A DNA stretch of 64,000 bases, taken from assembly GCA_963704615.1 (NCBI GenBank), contig OY969923.1:2294001-2358000 (forward strand), read 5' to 3'. Source of the DNA: Bog-756 sp963704615 (GTDB lineage: Bacteria > Actinomycetota > Acidimicrobiia > Acidimicrobiales > RAAP-2). Under the pieces are notes generated by a model. It was not told where the DNA came from, made no database searches, and was given only the letters and a program-made list of their open reading frames with translations. Below, one piece after another: positions 8,534 through 15,902 of the stretch (position 1 is the first letter of the stretch; the number at the start of each line of letters is the position of its first letter). Position numbers and translations under genes: made by a program.

Positions 8534-9241
8534 TCAATACCTGCCGGTCACGGTGACGGCGCGGTCATAGAGCTTCTGGATCGAGGCGGCCAGGGCCTCG
8601 GTGAGCTCATGGGTGCGGCTCCGGGACACCCTCCCCCCGCCCGTGCGCGCCGGTGAGGGCAGGGGCTCACCCACCTCCAGATGGATGTGCCGGGGGCGGG
8701 GCAGTCTGCTTCCCTTGGGCATGACCGAGGCCGACCCTCCGATCCCCACCGGTATCACCGTGGCCCCGGTCCGGGCGGCCAGGAAGGCCACCCCCTCGTG
8801 GAGGTCCTCGACCACGGGGCCGTTCCGCCGCTCCCCTTCGGGGAACAGGATCAGTGCCTCCCCTGCCTCCAGCACGTGTTGGGCCCGCCGCATGGCCCCG
8901 CGGTCGGCCGCGCCCCGATGGACGGGGAAGGCCCCCAGGGGAGGAAGGATGCGGGCCAGCACCCGGTTGTCCCACAGGCTGTCCTTGGCCATGTAGTGGA
9001 GCTTCCGGTTGGTCACCTCGGAGGCCACGAAGAAATCGATGAAAGAACGGTGGACCGGGGCGATGATCACCGGTCCCTCGGTGGGCACCCGGTCGGCTCC
9101 AACAACCGTGGTCCGGAACAGCAGGCGGTTCAGGCCGTGGACGAGAACCCGCAAGAAGCGGTAGATCGGGGTGAAGCGGGTGTCCACCCTGGGGTCGTCG
9201 TCACCGGAGGGGTCCACGTCGTGCCCGTCGGCCGGGCTCAC
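8534..9241 (-). CDS. plsC: 1-acyl-sn-glycerol-3-phosphate acyltransferase
   Basis: A 235-residue PlsC-type acyltransferase that adds the second acyl chain to lysophosphatidic acid at the membrane. The HX4D motif is HRSFID (His64, Asp69) and the substrate-binding motif is FPEGERR (134-140); PVGIGG follows. The GTG start at 9241 overlaps the cmk stop as GTGA, and the frame upstream of it has no PlsC-like sequence. It completes the run aroA-cmk-plsC, an order widely shared in Actinobacteria and Firmicutes. Confidence 0.93.
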   Translation of the reverse strand: MSPADGHDVDPSGDDDPRVDTRFTPIYRFLRVLVHGLNRLLFRTTVVGADRVPTEGPVIIAPVHRSFIDFFVASEVTNRKLHYMAKDSLWDNRVLARILPPLGAFPVHRGAADRGAMRRAQHVLEAGEALILFPEGERRNGPVVEDLHEGVAFLAARTGATVIPVGIGGSASVMPKGSRLPRPRHIHLEVGEPLPSPARTGGGRVSRSRTHELTEALAASIQKLYDRAVTVTGRY

Positions 9242-9870
9242 AACCACGCCAGCACCTCGTCCACGATGTCCTCGACCGGCCGGTCGGTGGTGTCGATGAC
9301 CCGGGCCCCCTCGGCCACGCTGAGAGGCGATGCCGACCGGGTTCGATCGAGGCGGTCCCGGCGATTCAGGGCGTCGGCCCCTTCCTCGGGCCTCCGCCGG
9401 CTTCGCTCGCCGGCCGATGCGGTGAGGAAGATCTTGACGTCGGCGTCGGGGAAGACCACCGACCCGATATCCCGGCCCTCGATGACCCCGCTCCCCCGCT
9501 CGACCAGCCACCGACGCTGGCGGTCCACCAGGGCGGCCCGGACGTCGGGATTGGCCGCCACCACCGACACCACCCCGGAGACTGCGGGACCTCGGATGGC
9601 TTCGGTGATGTCAACCCCGTCCGCCTCGACCCTTTCCCCGACACTCAGCGTGAGGCTGCGGGCCAGCTCGGCCACCGACGCAGCGTCGCCCGGGTCGATC
9701 CCCCGGTCGAGGGCGGCCCAGGCCACGGCGCGGTACATGGCCCCGGTGTCCAACCGGTCCAGTCCCAGGCGATCGGCCAAGGCCCGCGACACCGTCGACT
9801 TCCCCGATCCCGCCGGACCGTCGATGGCGATGACCGAGGAGGAAGCGACCCCGCCGCCCACCGGGCTCAT
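9238..9870 (-). CDS. cmk: Cytidylate kinase
   Basis: CMP/dCMP kinase of 210 residues, which phosphorylates CMP and dCMP for nucleotide recycling. The P-loop GPAGSGKST is near residue 17, with DTGAMYRA as the CMP-binding motif, RDIGS and the lid arginines (RSRRRPEEG), and the C-terminal IDTTDRPVEDIVDEV typical of Cmk. The ATG at 9870 overlaps the aroA stop as ATGA. It is translationally coupled to both neighbours. Confidence 0.96.
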   Translation of the reverse strand: MSPVGGGVASSSVIAIDGPAGSGKSTVSRALADRLGLDRLDTGAMYRAVAWAALDRGIDPGDAASVAELARSLTLSVGERVEADGVDITEAIRGPAVSGVVSVVAANPDVRAALVDRQRRWLVERGSGVIEGRDIGSVVFPDADVKIFLTASAGERSRRRPEEGADALNRRDRLDRTRSASPLSVAEGARVIDTTDRPVEDIVDEVLAWL

Positions 9871-11183
9871 CGGCCGTCTTCCGTGGGCGATCGGAGCCGG
9901 GCCAGGTCGTCGGCGAAGGCGGGGTAGCTGGTGGACACCGAGTCCCATCCGGCGATGGTGGTCACCTGGCCGGGCGACGGGCAGGCGGCGCCGGCCACGG
10001 CCGCGGCCATGGCCATCCGGTGGTCGCCTCCGGCGTCGAACTGCGCCGGCCGGAACGGGGTCCCGTCGCCCTCCACCACCAGGTCGTCGCCGTCGGTGTC
10101 GGCGTTCCCCCCGAAGGCACGGATCATCTCGACGGTGCCGGCCAGCCGGTCGGACTCCTTCACCCGCAGCTCACCGACGTCACGGAACCGGGTCTGGCCG
10201 TGGGCGGCGGCCGCGGCAACGGCCAACACCGGTACCTCGTCCAGGGAGGGGATCTCCCACGACTCCACCTCGGTGCCGTGCAGCAGACAGGTGTAACTGG
10301 TCACCGACCCGGTGCCGCTTCCCGCCTCCTCGATCTCGATGGTGGCCCCCATCCGGCGCAGCACGCCGATGAAGCCGAGGCGCTCGGGAGCCAGCGTGAT
10401 GTCCGGCACGGTCACCAGGCTGCCGGGGATGATCACGCTGCCGACCACCCAGAAGGCGGCCTGGGACGGGTCCCCGGGGATGGTGAAGGCTCCCGGGTTG
10501 AGCGTTGACCGCCGCACCCGGACCACCCGGCCCGGGCCCACCCATTCGATGCTGATGTCGGCGCCGGTGGCGGCCAACATGTCTTCGGTATGGGCCCGGG
10601 TGGCCACCGGTTCACGGACCACGGTCTCCCCGTCGGCGGCGATTCCGGCCAGCAGGATGGCCGACTTGACCTGGGCACTGGCCATGGGAGGTGTGTAGTC
10701 GATCCCGCGCAGCTCCCCGCCGGTGACGGACACAGGGGGCAGGAGGCGGTCGCCCTGCCCGACCATCTGGGCCCCCATAGCCTCGAGCGGCGCGGCCACC
10801 CGGTCCATGGGCCGGTGGCGCAGCGAGTCGTCGCCGGTGAGGGTGGTCGTGCCCGAAAGGGTGGCGACCAGGCCGGCCAGCAGACGCAGGCCGGTCCCGG
10901 AGTTGCCCAGGTCGATGGCTCCGCTGGGCGGGGCCAACCGCGAGCGCCCGCCTCGGACGGTGACCAGCGGGCCGTCACGTTCCACGTCCGCCCCCAGCGC
11001 GGCGATGGCCGCCGCCGTGCGGACGACGTCACCGCCGTCACTGAGACCGGCGATGGTCGAGGTGCCCTCGGCCAGGGCGGCCAGCAGAAGAGCCCGGTGG
11101 GAGATGGACTTGTCGCCCGGAACAGAGATGGTCCCCACCAGAGGGGCGCCACCGGCCACCGACGTGGTCGGGTCCTCGCTCAC
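9867..11183 (-). CDS. aroA: EPSP synthase (3-phosphoshikimate 1-carboxyvinyltransferase)
   Basis: Shikimate-pathway enzyme that joins phosphoenolpyruvate to shikimate-3-phosphate. At 438 residues it is full length. Visible motifs are GDKSISHRAL (phosphate binding), NSGTGLRLL, DEVPVLAVAAA, KESDRLAG and GGDHRMAM with the catalytic Asp, Lys and Arg residues. The NSGTGLRLL motif has Gly-Thr-Gly rather than the NAGTA of many class I enzymes, so it may belong to the less common glyphosate-tolerant type; this is only a hint. The GTG start overlaps the tyrA stop as GTGA; the frame is open far upstream but carries no homologous sequence there. Confidence 0.96.
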   Translation of the reverse strand: MSEDPTTSVAGGAPLVGTISVPGDKSISHRALLLAALAEGTSTIAGLSDGGDVVRTAAAIAALGADVERDGPLVTVRGGRSRLAPPSGAIDLGNSGTGLRLLAGLVATLSGTTTLTGDDSLRHRPMDRVAAPLEAMGAQMVGQGDRLLPPVSVTGGELRGIDYTPPMASAQVKSAILLAGIAADGETVVREPVATRAHTEDMLAATGADISIEWVGPGRVVRVRRSTLNPGAFTIPGDPSQAAFWVVGSVIIPGSLVTVPDITLAPERLGFIGVLRRMGATIEIEEAGSGTGSVTSYTCLLHGTEVESWEIPSLDEVPVLAVAAAAAHGQTRFRDVGELRVKESDRLAGTVEMIRAFGGNADTDGDDLVVEGDGTPFRPAQFDAGGDHRMAMAAAVAGAACPSPGQVTTIAGWDSVSTSYPAFADDLARLRSPTEDGR

Positions 11184-12334
11184 CGGGTGGTCCCGACCGG
11201 CAAGCTGGTCGCCCGGTAGCCGCGGCCGGGGAGGGTGGCCAGCAAGGTCGGCGCGGCCAAGGAGTCGACCACCAGAACCAACACCCCGCGGTCGCCCTCC
11301 ACCGAGTGGGCGATCTCCAGGTCGAAGATGTTGATGCCCAGCTCGCTGACCAGGGTGGTGACATCGGCCAGGACACCCTGGCGGTCGGGCACCGGGATGC
11401 GCACCTCGACCAGACCCTCGGGGCGGGGCGCGTGGTCCACCAGCGCCCGCCGCGCCGCGGCGGCGCGGCCGAGGATCTCGAGAAGAGATTCGTGGTCGCG
11501 CTCGGCCACTCGACGGCGCATGCCGGCCAGGGCTTCGATCAACAGGTCCAGCGTGTCGACGATGGCGTCGGCGTTGTCCTCGCAGATGTCGGGCCAGATC
11601 GAAGGCTGCCCGGCGGCGATGCGGGTCATGTCCCGGAACCCGCCCGCGGCCAGCTGCAAGAGGGCGGCGTGCTCCTCCCCCAAGCCCGAGGCCAGGTCCA
11701 TCAGTGTGGCCGCGGTCAGGTGGGGGACGTGGGAGACCACGGCCACCAGCGAGTCGTGCTGGGCCGGGGTCAGGGCCATCACGTTGGCTCCGATGTCGGC
11801 CAGGACGTTGCGCACCCGTGTGTAGGCGGAGGGGTCGGTCAGGTCGGTCGGCGTGAGCACCCAGGTGGCCCCCACGAACAGCTCGCCCGAGGCTCCGTCC
11901 ACGCCGACCTGCTCGGAGCCGGCCATCGGATGTCCCCCGACGAAGCGGGCATGGTCGATCGACGCCACCAGCGGTCCTTTCACGCCACCCACGTCGGTCA
12001 CCACCGCATCGGGGCTCCACGAGGTCGAGGACAAGACGTCCCCGATGATGGCGGCGGCGACATGGACAGGGGTGGCCACCACCACCAGGTCGGCACCGTC
12101 GTCGATGCCCTCGTCGGACAGGGCGCCGAGCTCCACGGCCCGGGCCGCCACGCCGTCGATGGCGTCGACGCCACTGACCCGCCATCCCCGGTCGCGCAGG
12201 GCCATTCCCACCGAGCCACCGATGAGGCCGGTGCCGAAGATCATCGCCCGCCCGGGCGTGACCACCCTCTCCCCGCCCGACCCGGCGGTTGCGTCACCTG
12301 CCGGCCCGGCGCCCTCAGGCGGGGAGGTCGTCAC
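11180..12334 (-). CDS. tyrA: Prephenate dehydrogenase with C-terminal ACT domain
   Basis: NAD(P)-dependent enzyme of tyrosine synthesis, 384 residues. A Rossmann motif GTGLIGGSVG lies near residue 35. Catalytic and substrate residues are seen in GGHPMAGSE and SHVPHLTA. An ACT domain occupies about residues 308-384 (VPDRQGVLADVTTLVSELGINI), which normally gives feedback control by tyrosine. The GTG start overlaps the aroH end by 20 bases and has AGGGA upstream. The aroH-tyrA-aroA order places chorismate mutase, dehydrogenase and EPSP synthase under one promoter. Confidence 0.94.
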   Translation of the reverse strand: MTTSPPEGAGPAGDATAGSGGERVVTPGRAMIFGTGLIGGSVGMALRDRGWRVSGVDAIDGVAARAVELGALSDEGIDDGADLVVVATPVHVAAAIIGDVLSSTSWSPDAVVTDVGGVKGPLVASIDHARFVGGHPMAGSEQVGVDGASGELFVGATWVLTPTDLTDPSAYTRVRNVLADIGANVMALTPAQHDSLVAVVSHVPHLTAATLMDLASGLGEEHAALLQLAAGGFRDMTRIAAGQPSIWPDICEDNADAIVDTLDLLIEALAGMRRRVAERDHESLLEILGRAAAARRALVDHAPRPEGLVEVRIPVPDRQGVLADVTTLVSELGINIFDLEIAHSVEGDRGVLVLVVDSLAAPTLLATLPGRGYRATSLPVGTTR

Positions 12335-12683
12335 GGAGTCCCTGCGCGCCCTCGAGGTAGACGTGATGGATGTCGTCCCGTGGGCGTTCCGTCGTCACGT
12401 GGAGCAGGACCCGGATGCACTGGGGCACCGACCCGACCACGGCGATCTCGCGGGCACAGATCAAAGGGACGGCCCCCAGTCCCATCGATCGGGCGGCCGT
12501 GGCCGGAAAGGTCGAGGTGATGTCCTCGGTGGCGGTGAACAAGATGGAGATGATGTCATCTTCGACCAGCTGGTTCCGGTCGAGGATGACCCGGAGCAGG
12601 GCCACCACCCGCTCCGTGATGGCCTTGGGGGTGTCCTCGGCGACGGTGGTGGCGCCGCGGACGGCTCGGACGGTCGGGGGCAT
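12315..12683 (-). CDS. aroH: Chorismate mutase, AroH class
   Basis: Monofunctional trimeric chorismate mutase (Bacillus subtilis AroH fold), 122 residues, which converts chorismate to prephenate for TyrA. Active-site residues of the family are present: Arg in VRGATT near the N-terminus, Glu in the ICAREIAV segment, and Arg in CIRVLLH. Thr/Glu in TATEDITS supports the call. The gene is followed directly by tyrA, its pathway partner, and preceded by rluB across a 12-base gap. Confidence 0.94.
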   Translation of the reverse strand: MPPTVRAVRGATTVAEDTPKAITERVVALLRVILDRNQLVEDDIISILFTATEDITSTFPATAARSMGLGAVPLICAREIAVVGSVPQCIRVLLHVTTERPRDDIHHVYLEGAQGLRDDLPA

Positions 12684-12695
12684 CAGCCTGGCATG

Positions 12696-13499
12696 TTACT
12701 CAGGGACTCTGGACTTCCCCTCGCCCTCCCCCTCCCCGTCTCCGGCGTCACCGGCGCCCGCCTCGGTGGGCGTGGCTGCCGCGGCCAGGCCGCGCACCTC
12801 GTCCAGGCTCAAGACGCGGTGGGCTCCCGGGCTCAGCGAGGGATCGGTGAGAGGCCCGATGCGCGTCCGGACCAGGCGAACCACCGGGTGGCCGATGGCT
12901 TCGGCCATGCGGCGGATCTGACGGTTGCGGCCCTCGTGGATGACGATCCGGAGGAGATTGGGAGCGACCACGGCCACCTGGGCCGGGGCGGTGGGCCCAT
13001 CGTCGAGGTCCACACCCTGACGGAGCCGGCGCACCTCGCCCGCGGTCGGCTCCCCCATCACCTGGACCAGGTACTCCTTGGGCACGCCAAACGAGGGATG
13101 GGTCAGCCGATGGGTGAGCTCGCCGTCGTTGGTCAGGATGAGGAGGCCCTCCGAGTCCATGTCCAGTCTTCCCACCGGGAACACCCGCGGGTGCTCCGGC
13201 ACCAGCGAGACGGCGGTCGGTCGGCCGTAGGTGTCCTCGGCCGTGCTGACCACACCCAGGGGCTTGTTGACCAGGTAGTGCACCAGACCGGGCTGGATGG
13301 GGAGGGGCACGCCGTCGAGCTCGACCCGATCGGCGTCCGGCTCGACCCGCCGACCGAGGACCGGAACCACGCCGTTGACCGTCACCCGGCCGTCGGCGAT
13401 GAGCTCCTCGCACACCCGTCGGGATCCGACCCCGACCCGGGCCATCACCTTCTGCAGCCGCTCCCCGGTGGACGAGGAAGGGTCAGGACCGTCAGCCAT
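12696..13499 (-). CDS. rluB: 23S rRNA pseudouridine synthase, RluB/RsuA type
   Basis: A 267-residue enzyme that isomerises a uridine in large-subunit rRNA. An S4 RNA-binding domain comes first (ERLQKVMARVGVGSRRVCEELI). The catalytic domain follows with GRLDMDSEGLL, where the first Asp is the nucleophile, and KEYLVQV and HEGRNRQIRRM. The C-terminal tail is low-complexity Gly/Glu/Lys. The ATG at 13499 overlaps the scpB end by eight bases. Position after scpA-scpB is the classic arrangement. Confidence 0.94.
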   Translation of the reverse strand: MADGPDPSSSTGERLQKVMARVGVGSRRVCEELIADGRVTVNGVVPVLGRRVEPDADRVELDGVPLPIQPGLVHYLVNKPLGVVSTAEDTYGRPTAVSLVPEHPRVFPVGRLDMDSEGLLILTNDGELTHRLTHPSFGVPKEYLVQVMGEPTAGEVRRLRQGVDLDDGPTAPAQVAVVAPNLLRIVIHEGRNRQIRRMAEAIGHPVVRLVRTRIGPLTDPSLSPGAHRVLSLDEVRGLAAAATPTEAGAGDAGDGEGEGEGKSRVPE

Positions 13500-14064
13500 C
13501 GGCGGCCGGGCGCATCTGCTCCTCCATCTCGTCCAGGGCCTCGGGTCCTGGAAGCAGGTCCTGGATCGGCGGAAGCTGGTCCAGGCGGTCGAGACCGAGC
13601 CGTTCCAAGAAAGCATCCGTAGTGGCGTAGAGGACGGCCTGTCCGGGGCCCGCCGCCTTTCCCGCGGCGGCGATGTACCCCCGGTGCTCGAGCAGGCGGA
13701 CCACCCCGTCCACGTTGACACCCCGGAGGGCGCTGATCTGGGCCCGGGACACCGGTTGCTTGTAGGCCACGATGGCCAGGGTCTCGAGGGCGGCGGCCGA
13801 CAGCCGGGAGGAGACACCGACGTTGGCGAACCGCTCCACGTGGGAGGCCAGGTCGGGGTGGGTCTGGACCCGGTACCCCCCGGCGATGCGGACGACTTCG
13901 AAGCCGCGCCCACCTTCGCGGCACGACTCGGCCAGCTCGTCGCAGAAGGCGTCGATCCGGTCCACGGGGAGCTCCAACAGCTCGGCCAGCAGCCCGCCCG
14001 GCACCGGCTCGACGGCCACCATCAGGACGGCCTCGATGGCCCGGGCCTCGGGCGAGAGTGCCAT
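13492..14064 (-). CDS. scpB: Segregation and condensation protein B
   Basis: Kleisin-associated winged-helix protein of the SMC-ScpAB condensin complex, 190 residues. Two winged-helix units are recognisable, with family motifs ETLAIVAYKQPVSRAQI and RGVNVDGVVRLLEHRGYI. It starts two bases after scpA and runs into rluB by overlap. It is needed with ScpA for compaction and segregation of the chromosome. Confidence 0.95.
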   Translation of the reverse strand: MALSPEARAIEAVLMVAVEPVPGGLLAELLELPVDRIDAFCDELAESCREGGRGFEVVRIAGGYRVQTHPDLASHVERFANVGVSSRLSAAALETLAIVAYKQPVSRAQISALRGVNVDGVVRLLEHRGYIAAAGKAAGPGQAVLYATTDAFLERLGLDRLDQLPPIQDLLPGPEALDEMEEQMRPAADG

Positions 14065-14066
14065 GC

Positions 14067-14849
14067 TCAGCCCTCGTACTCGTCGACCAGCCCGGCGGCG
14101 ACCGGTACCGGCTGCGACTCGGCCGCCACCCAGGCCACCTCGAGCGAGCCGAAGGAGTGCCCCTGGTCGAGCGACACCCGTCCTCGCTTGCACAGCTCGA
14201 GGAGGGCGAGGAAGCGCACGATGATCTCGATGCGGGAGGTCAGATGACCGGTCAGAGCGCGGAAGGTGGACGTGCCCATGACCGCCAGCCGCTGTTCGAG
14301 CTCCGACACGGCGTCGGCCACCGTCACCGTGTCCACCGTCACGTGGTAGAGGTCGACGGTGGGGACGGGACGCTCGGCCGTGGCCCGCAGGTAGGCCCGG
14401 GCCACCTGATCGGGCGTCACCCCCTCGAGCAGGTCCGGAGCGTTGGCCTGCAGGTCGCGCTCGAGGCCCGCGGTCCGTGGCACCGAGCGCGCCGCCCGCT
14501 CCAGGAGAATGGCGAAGTTGTCGGCGGCCGCGGCGTAGGCCTTGCACTCGAGGAGCCGGGCCAGGAGGAGGTCCCTTTCCTCCCATCCGACCAGCTCCTC
14601 GTCGGGATCCACGTCGTCCCGCCCCGGCAACAGGCGACGCGACTTGAGCTCGACGAGCACAGCAGCGATGACCAGAAACTCGGACAGGGTCTGGAGATCG
14701 ACCGTCTCCCAACTCGCCACCTCGGCGACGAAGGCATCGACCACCGAGGCCAGGGGGATGTCGTAGATGTCCACGTGATGGCTGCTCACCAACTGCATGA
14801 GCAGATCGATGGGGCCCTCGAACACGGGAGTGGTCACAGTGGCGGGCAC
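14067..14849 (-). CDS. scpA: Segregation and condensation protein A
   Basis: Kleisin subunit of the SMC condensin, 260 residues. The N-terminal helical domain starts with the family signature FEGPIDLLMQLV and DIYDIPLASV; the middle is variable, and the C-terminal winged helix ends with FLALLELCKRGRVSLDQ. It bridges the SMC heads and binds ScpB. First gene of a long minus-strand operon reaching at least to plsC; the 69 bases up to the divergent trpS must hold both promoters. Confidence 0.95.
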   Translation of the reverse strand: MPATVTTPVFEGPIDLLMQLVSSHHVDIYDIPLASVVDAFVAEVASWETVDLQTLSEFLVIAAVLVELKSRRLLPGRDDVDPDEELVGWEERDLLLARLLECKAYAAAADNFAILLERAARSVPRTAGLERDLQANAPDLLEGVTPDQVARAYLRATAERPVPTVDLYHVTVDTVTVADAVSELEQRLAVMGTSTFRALTGHLTSRIEIIVRFLALLELCKRGRVSLDQGHSFGSLEVAWVAAESQPVPVAAGLVDEYEG

Positions 14850-14918
14850 GCCACCCGACGTTACCGGGTGGAGGGGGCCATCTCGTGCACCTCCAGGCCC
14901 GACCTACGATGACCCCCC

Positions 14919-15902
14919 ATGTCTCGAGTTCTGTCCGGTCTGCAACCCAGCGGCGACCTGCATTTGGGGAACTACTTGGGGGCGATCCGCAATTGGGTGG
15001 CCGATCAGTACGTACACGACGCCCTGTACTGCATCGTCGACCTGCACGCCCTGACCTTGGACATCGATCCCGACGATCTGCGCACGCGCACCTACGAGAC
15101 CGCCCTCGATCTCCTGGCCGCCGGGCTCGATCCCGAGCAGTGCACCCTCTTCGTCCAGAGCCACGTCCCCGAGCACCCGCGGATGTCCTGGCTGCTCGAG
15201 TGCACCGCCACCATGGGCGAGCTGCGGCGGATGACCCAGTTCAAGGACAAGAGCGCGGGCAAGGACACCGTCCGGGTCGGGCTGTTCACCTATCCGGTGC
15301 TGCAGAGCGCGGACATCCTGCTCTACGACGCCGAACGCGTACCTGTCGGGGACGACCAGCGTCAGCACCTCGAGCTGACCCGGACCGTGGCCCAGCGCTT
15401 CAACCACCACTACGGCCCGACCCTGGTGGTGCCCGAGGCAGCCATCCCCAAGGTGGCGGCCCGGGTCATGGACCTCCAGCACCCCGACCAGAAGATGTCG
15501 AAGTCGGTGAACTCCCCTCTCGGCACCATCCTGATGTTCGACGAACCGGATGCCATCGTGCGCAAGGTGCGCAAGGCGGTGACCGACACCGACGGGGAGG
15601 TCCGCTATGCCCCCGAGGCCAAGCCCGGACTCTCCAACCTGGTGGAGCTGCTGGCGGTGGCCAGCGACCGGTCCCCGCCGGACGTGGCCGCCTCCTTTGC
15701 CACCTATGGCGCCCTCAAGGACGCCCTGAGCGAGGCTCTGGTGGAAATGCTCCGGCCACTCCGTGCGCGCCGGGCCGAGCTGGCCGCCGACCCGGGGGCG
15801 GTGACCGCACTGCTCCAATTGGGTGCCAACAAGGCCGAGGCCACCGCGTCGGTCACCTACCAGCGGGCGGCGGCGGCCATCGGCCTGCTCAGCCCGGGCT
15901 GA
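14919..15902 (+). CDS. trpS: Tryptophanyl-tRNA synthetase
   Basis: Class I aminoacyl-tRNA synthetase, 327 residues, charging tRNA-Trp. The HIGH-type motif is HLGN (15-18), and KMSKS is at 192-196. The start GLQPSGDLHLGNYLGA is typical of bacterial TrpRS. No leader peptide or T-box can fit in the short upstream gap. Its last 14 bases overlap the end of the convergent YfhO gene. Confidence 0.96.
   Translation: MSRVLSGLQPSGDLHLGNYLGAIRNWVADQYVHDALYCIVDLHALTLDIDPDDLRTRTYETALDLLAAGLDPEQCTLFVQSHVPEHPRMSWLLECTATMGELRRMTQFKDKSAGKDTVRVGLFTYPVLQSADILLYDAERVPVGDDQRQHLELTRTVAQRFNHHYGPTLVVPEAAIPKVAARVMDLQHPDQKMSKSVNSPLGTILMFDEPDAIVRKVRKAVTDTDGEVRYAPEAKPGLSNLVELLAVASDRSPPDVAASFATYGALKDALSEALVEMLRPLRARRAELAADPGAVTALLQLGANKAEATASVTYQRAAAAIGLLSPG

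Noticed and set aside
11184..12185. N-terminal extension of aroA upstream of its GTG
   Set aside because: It runs through tyrA in another frame and is Arg/Gly/Pro-rich; EPSP synthase begins at the GTGA overlap.
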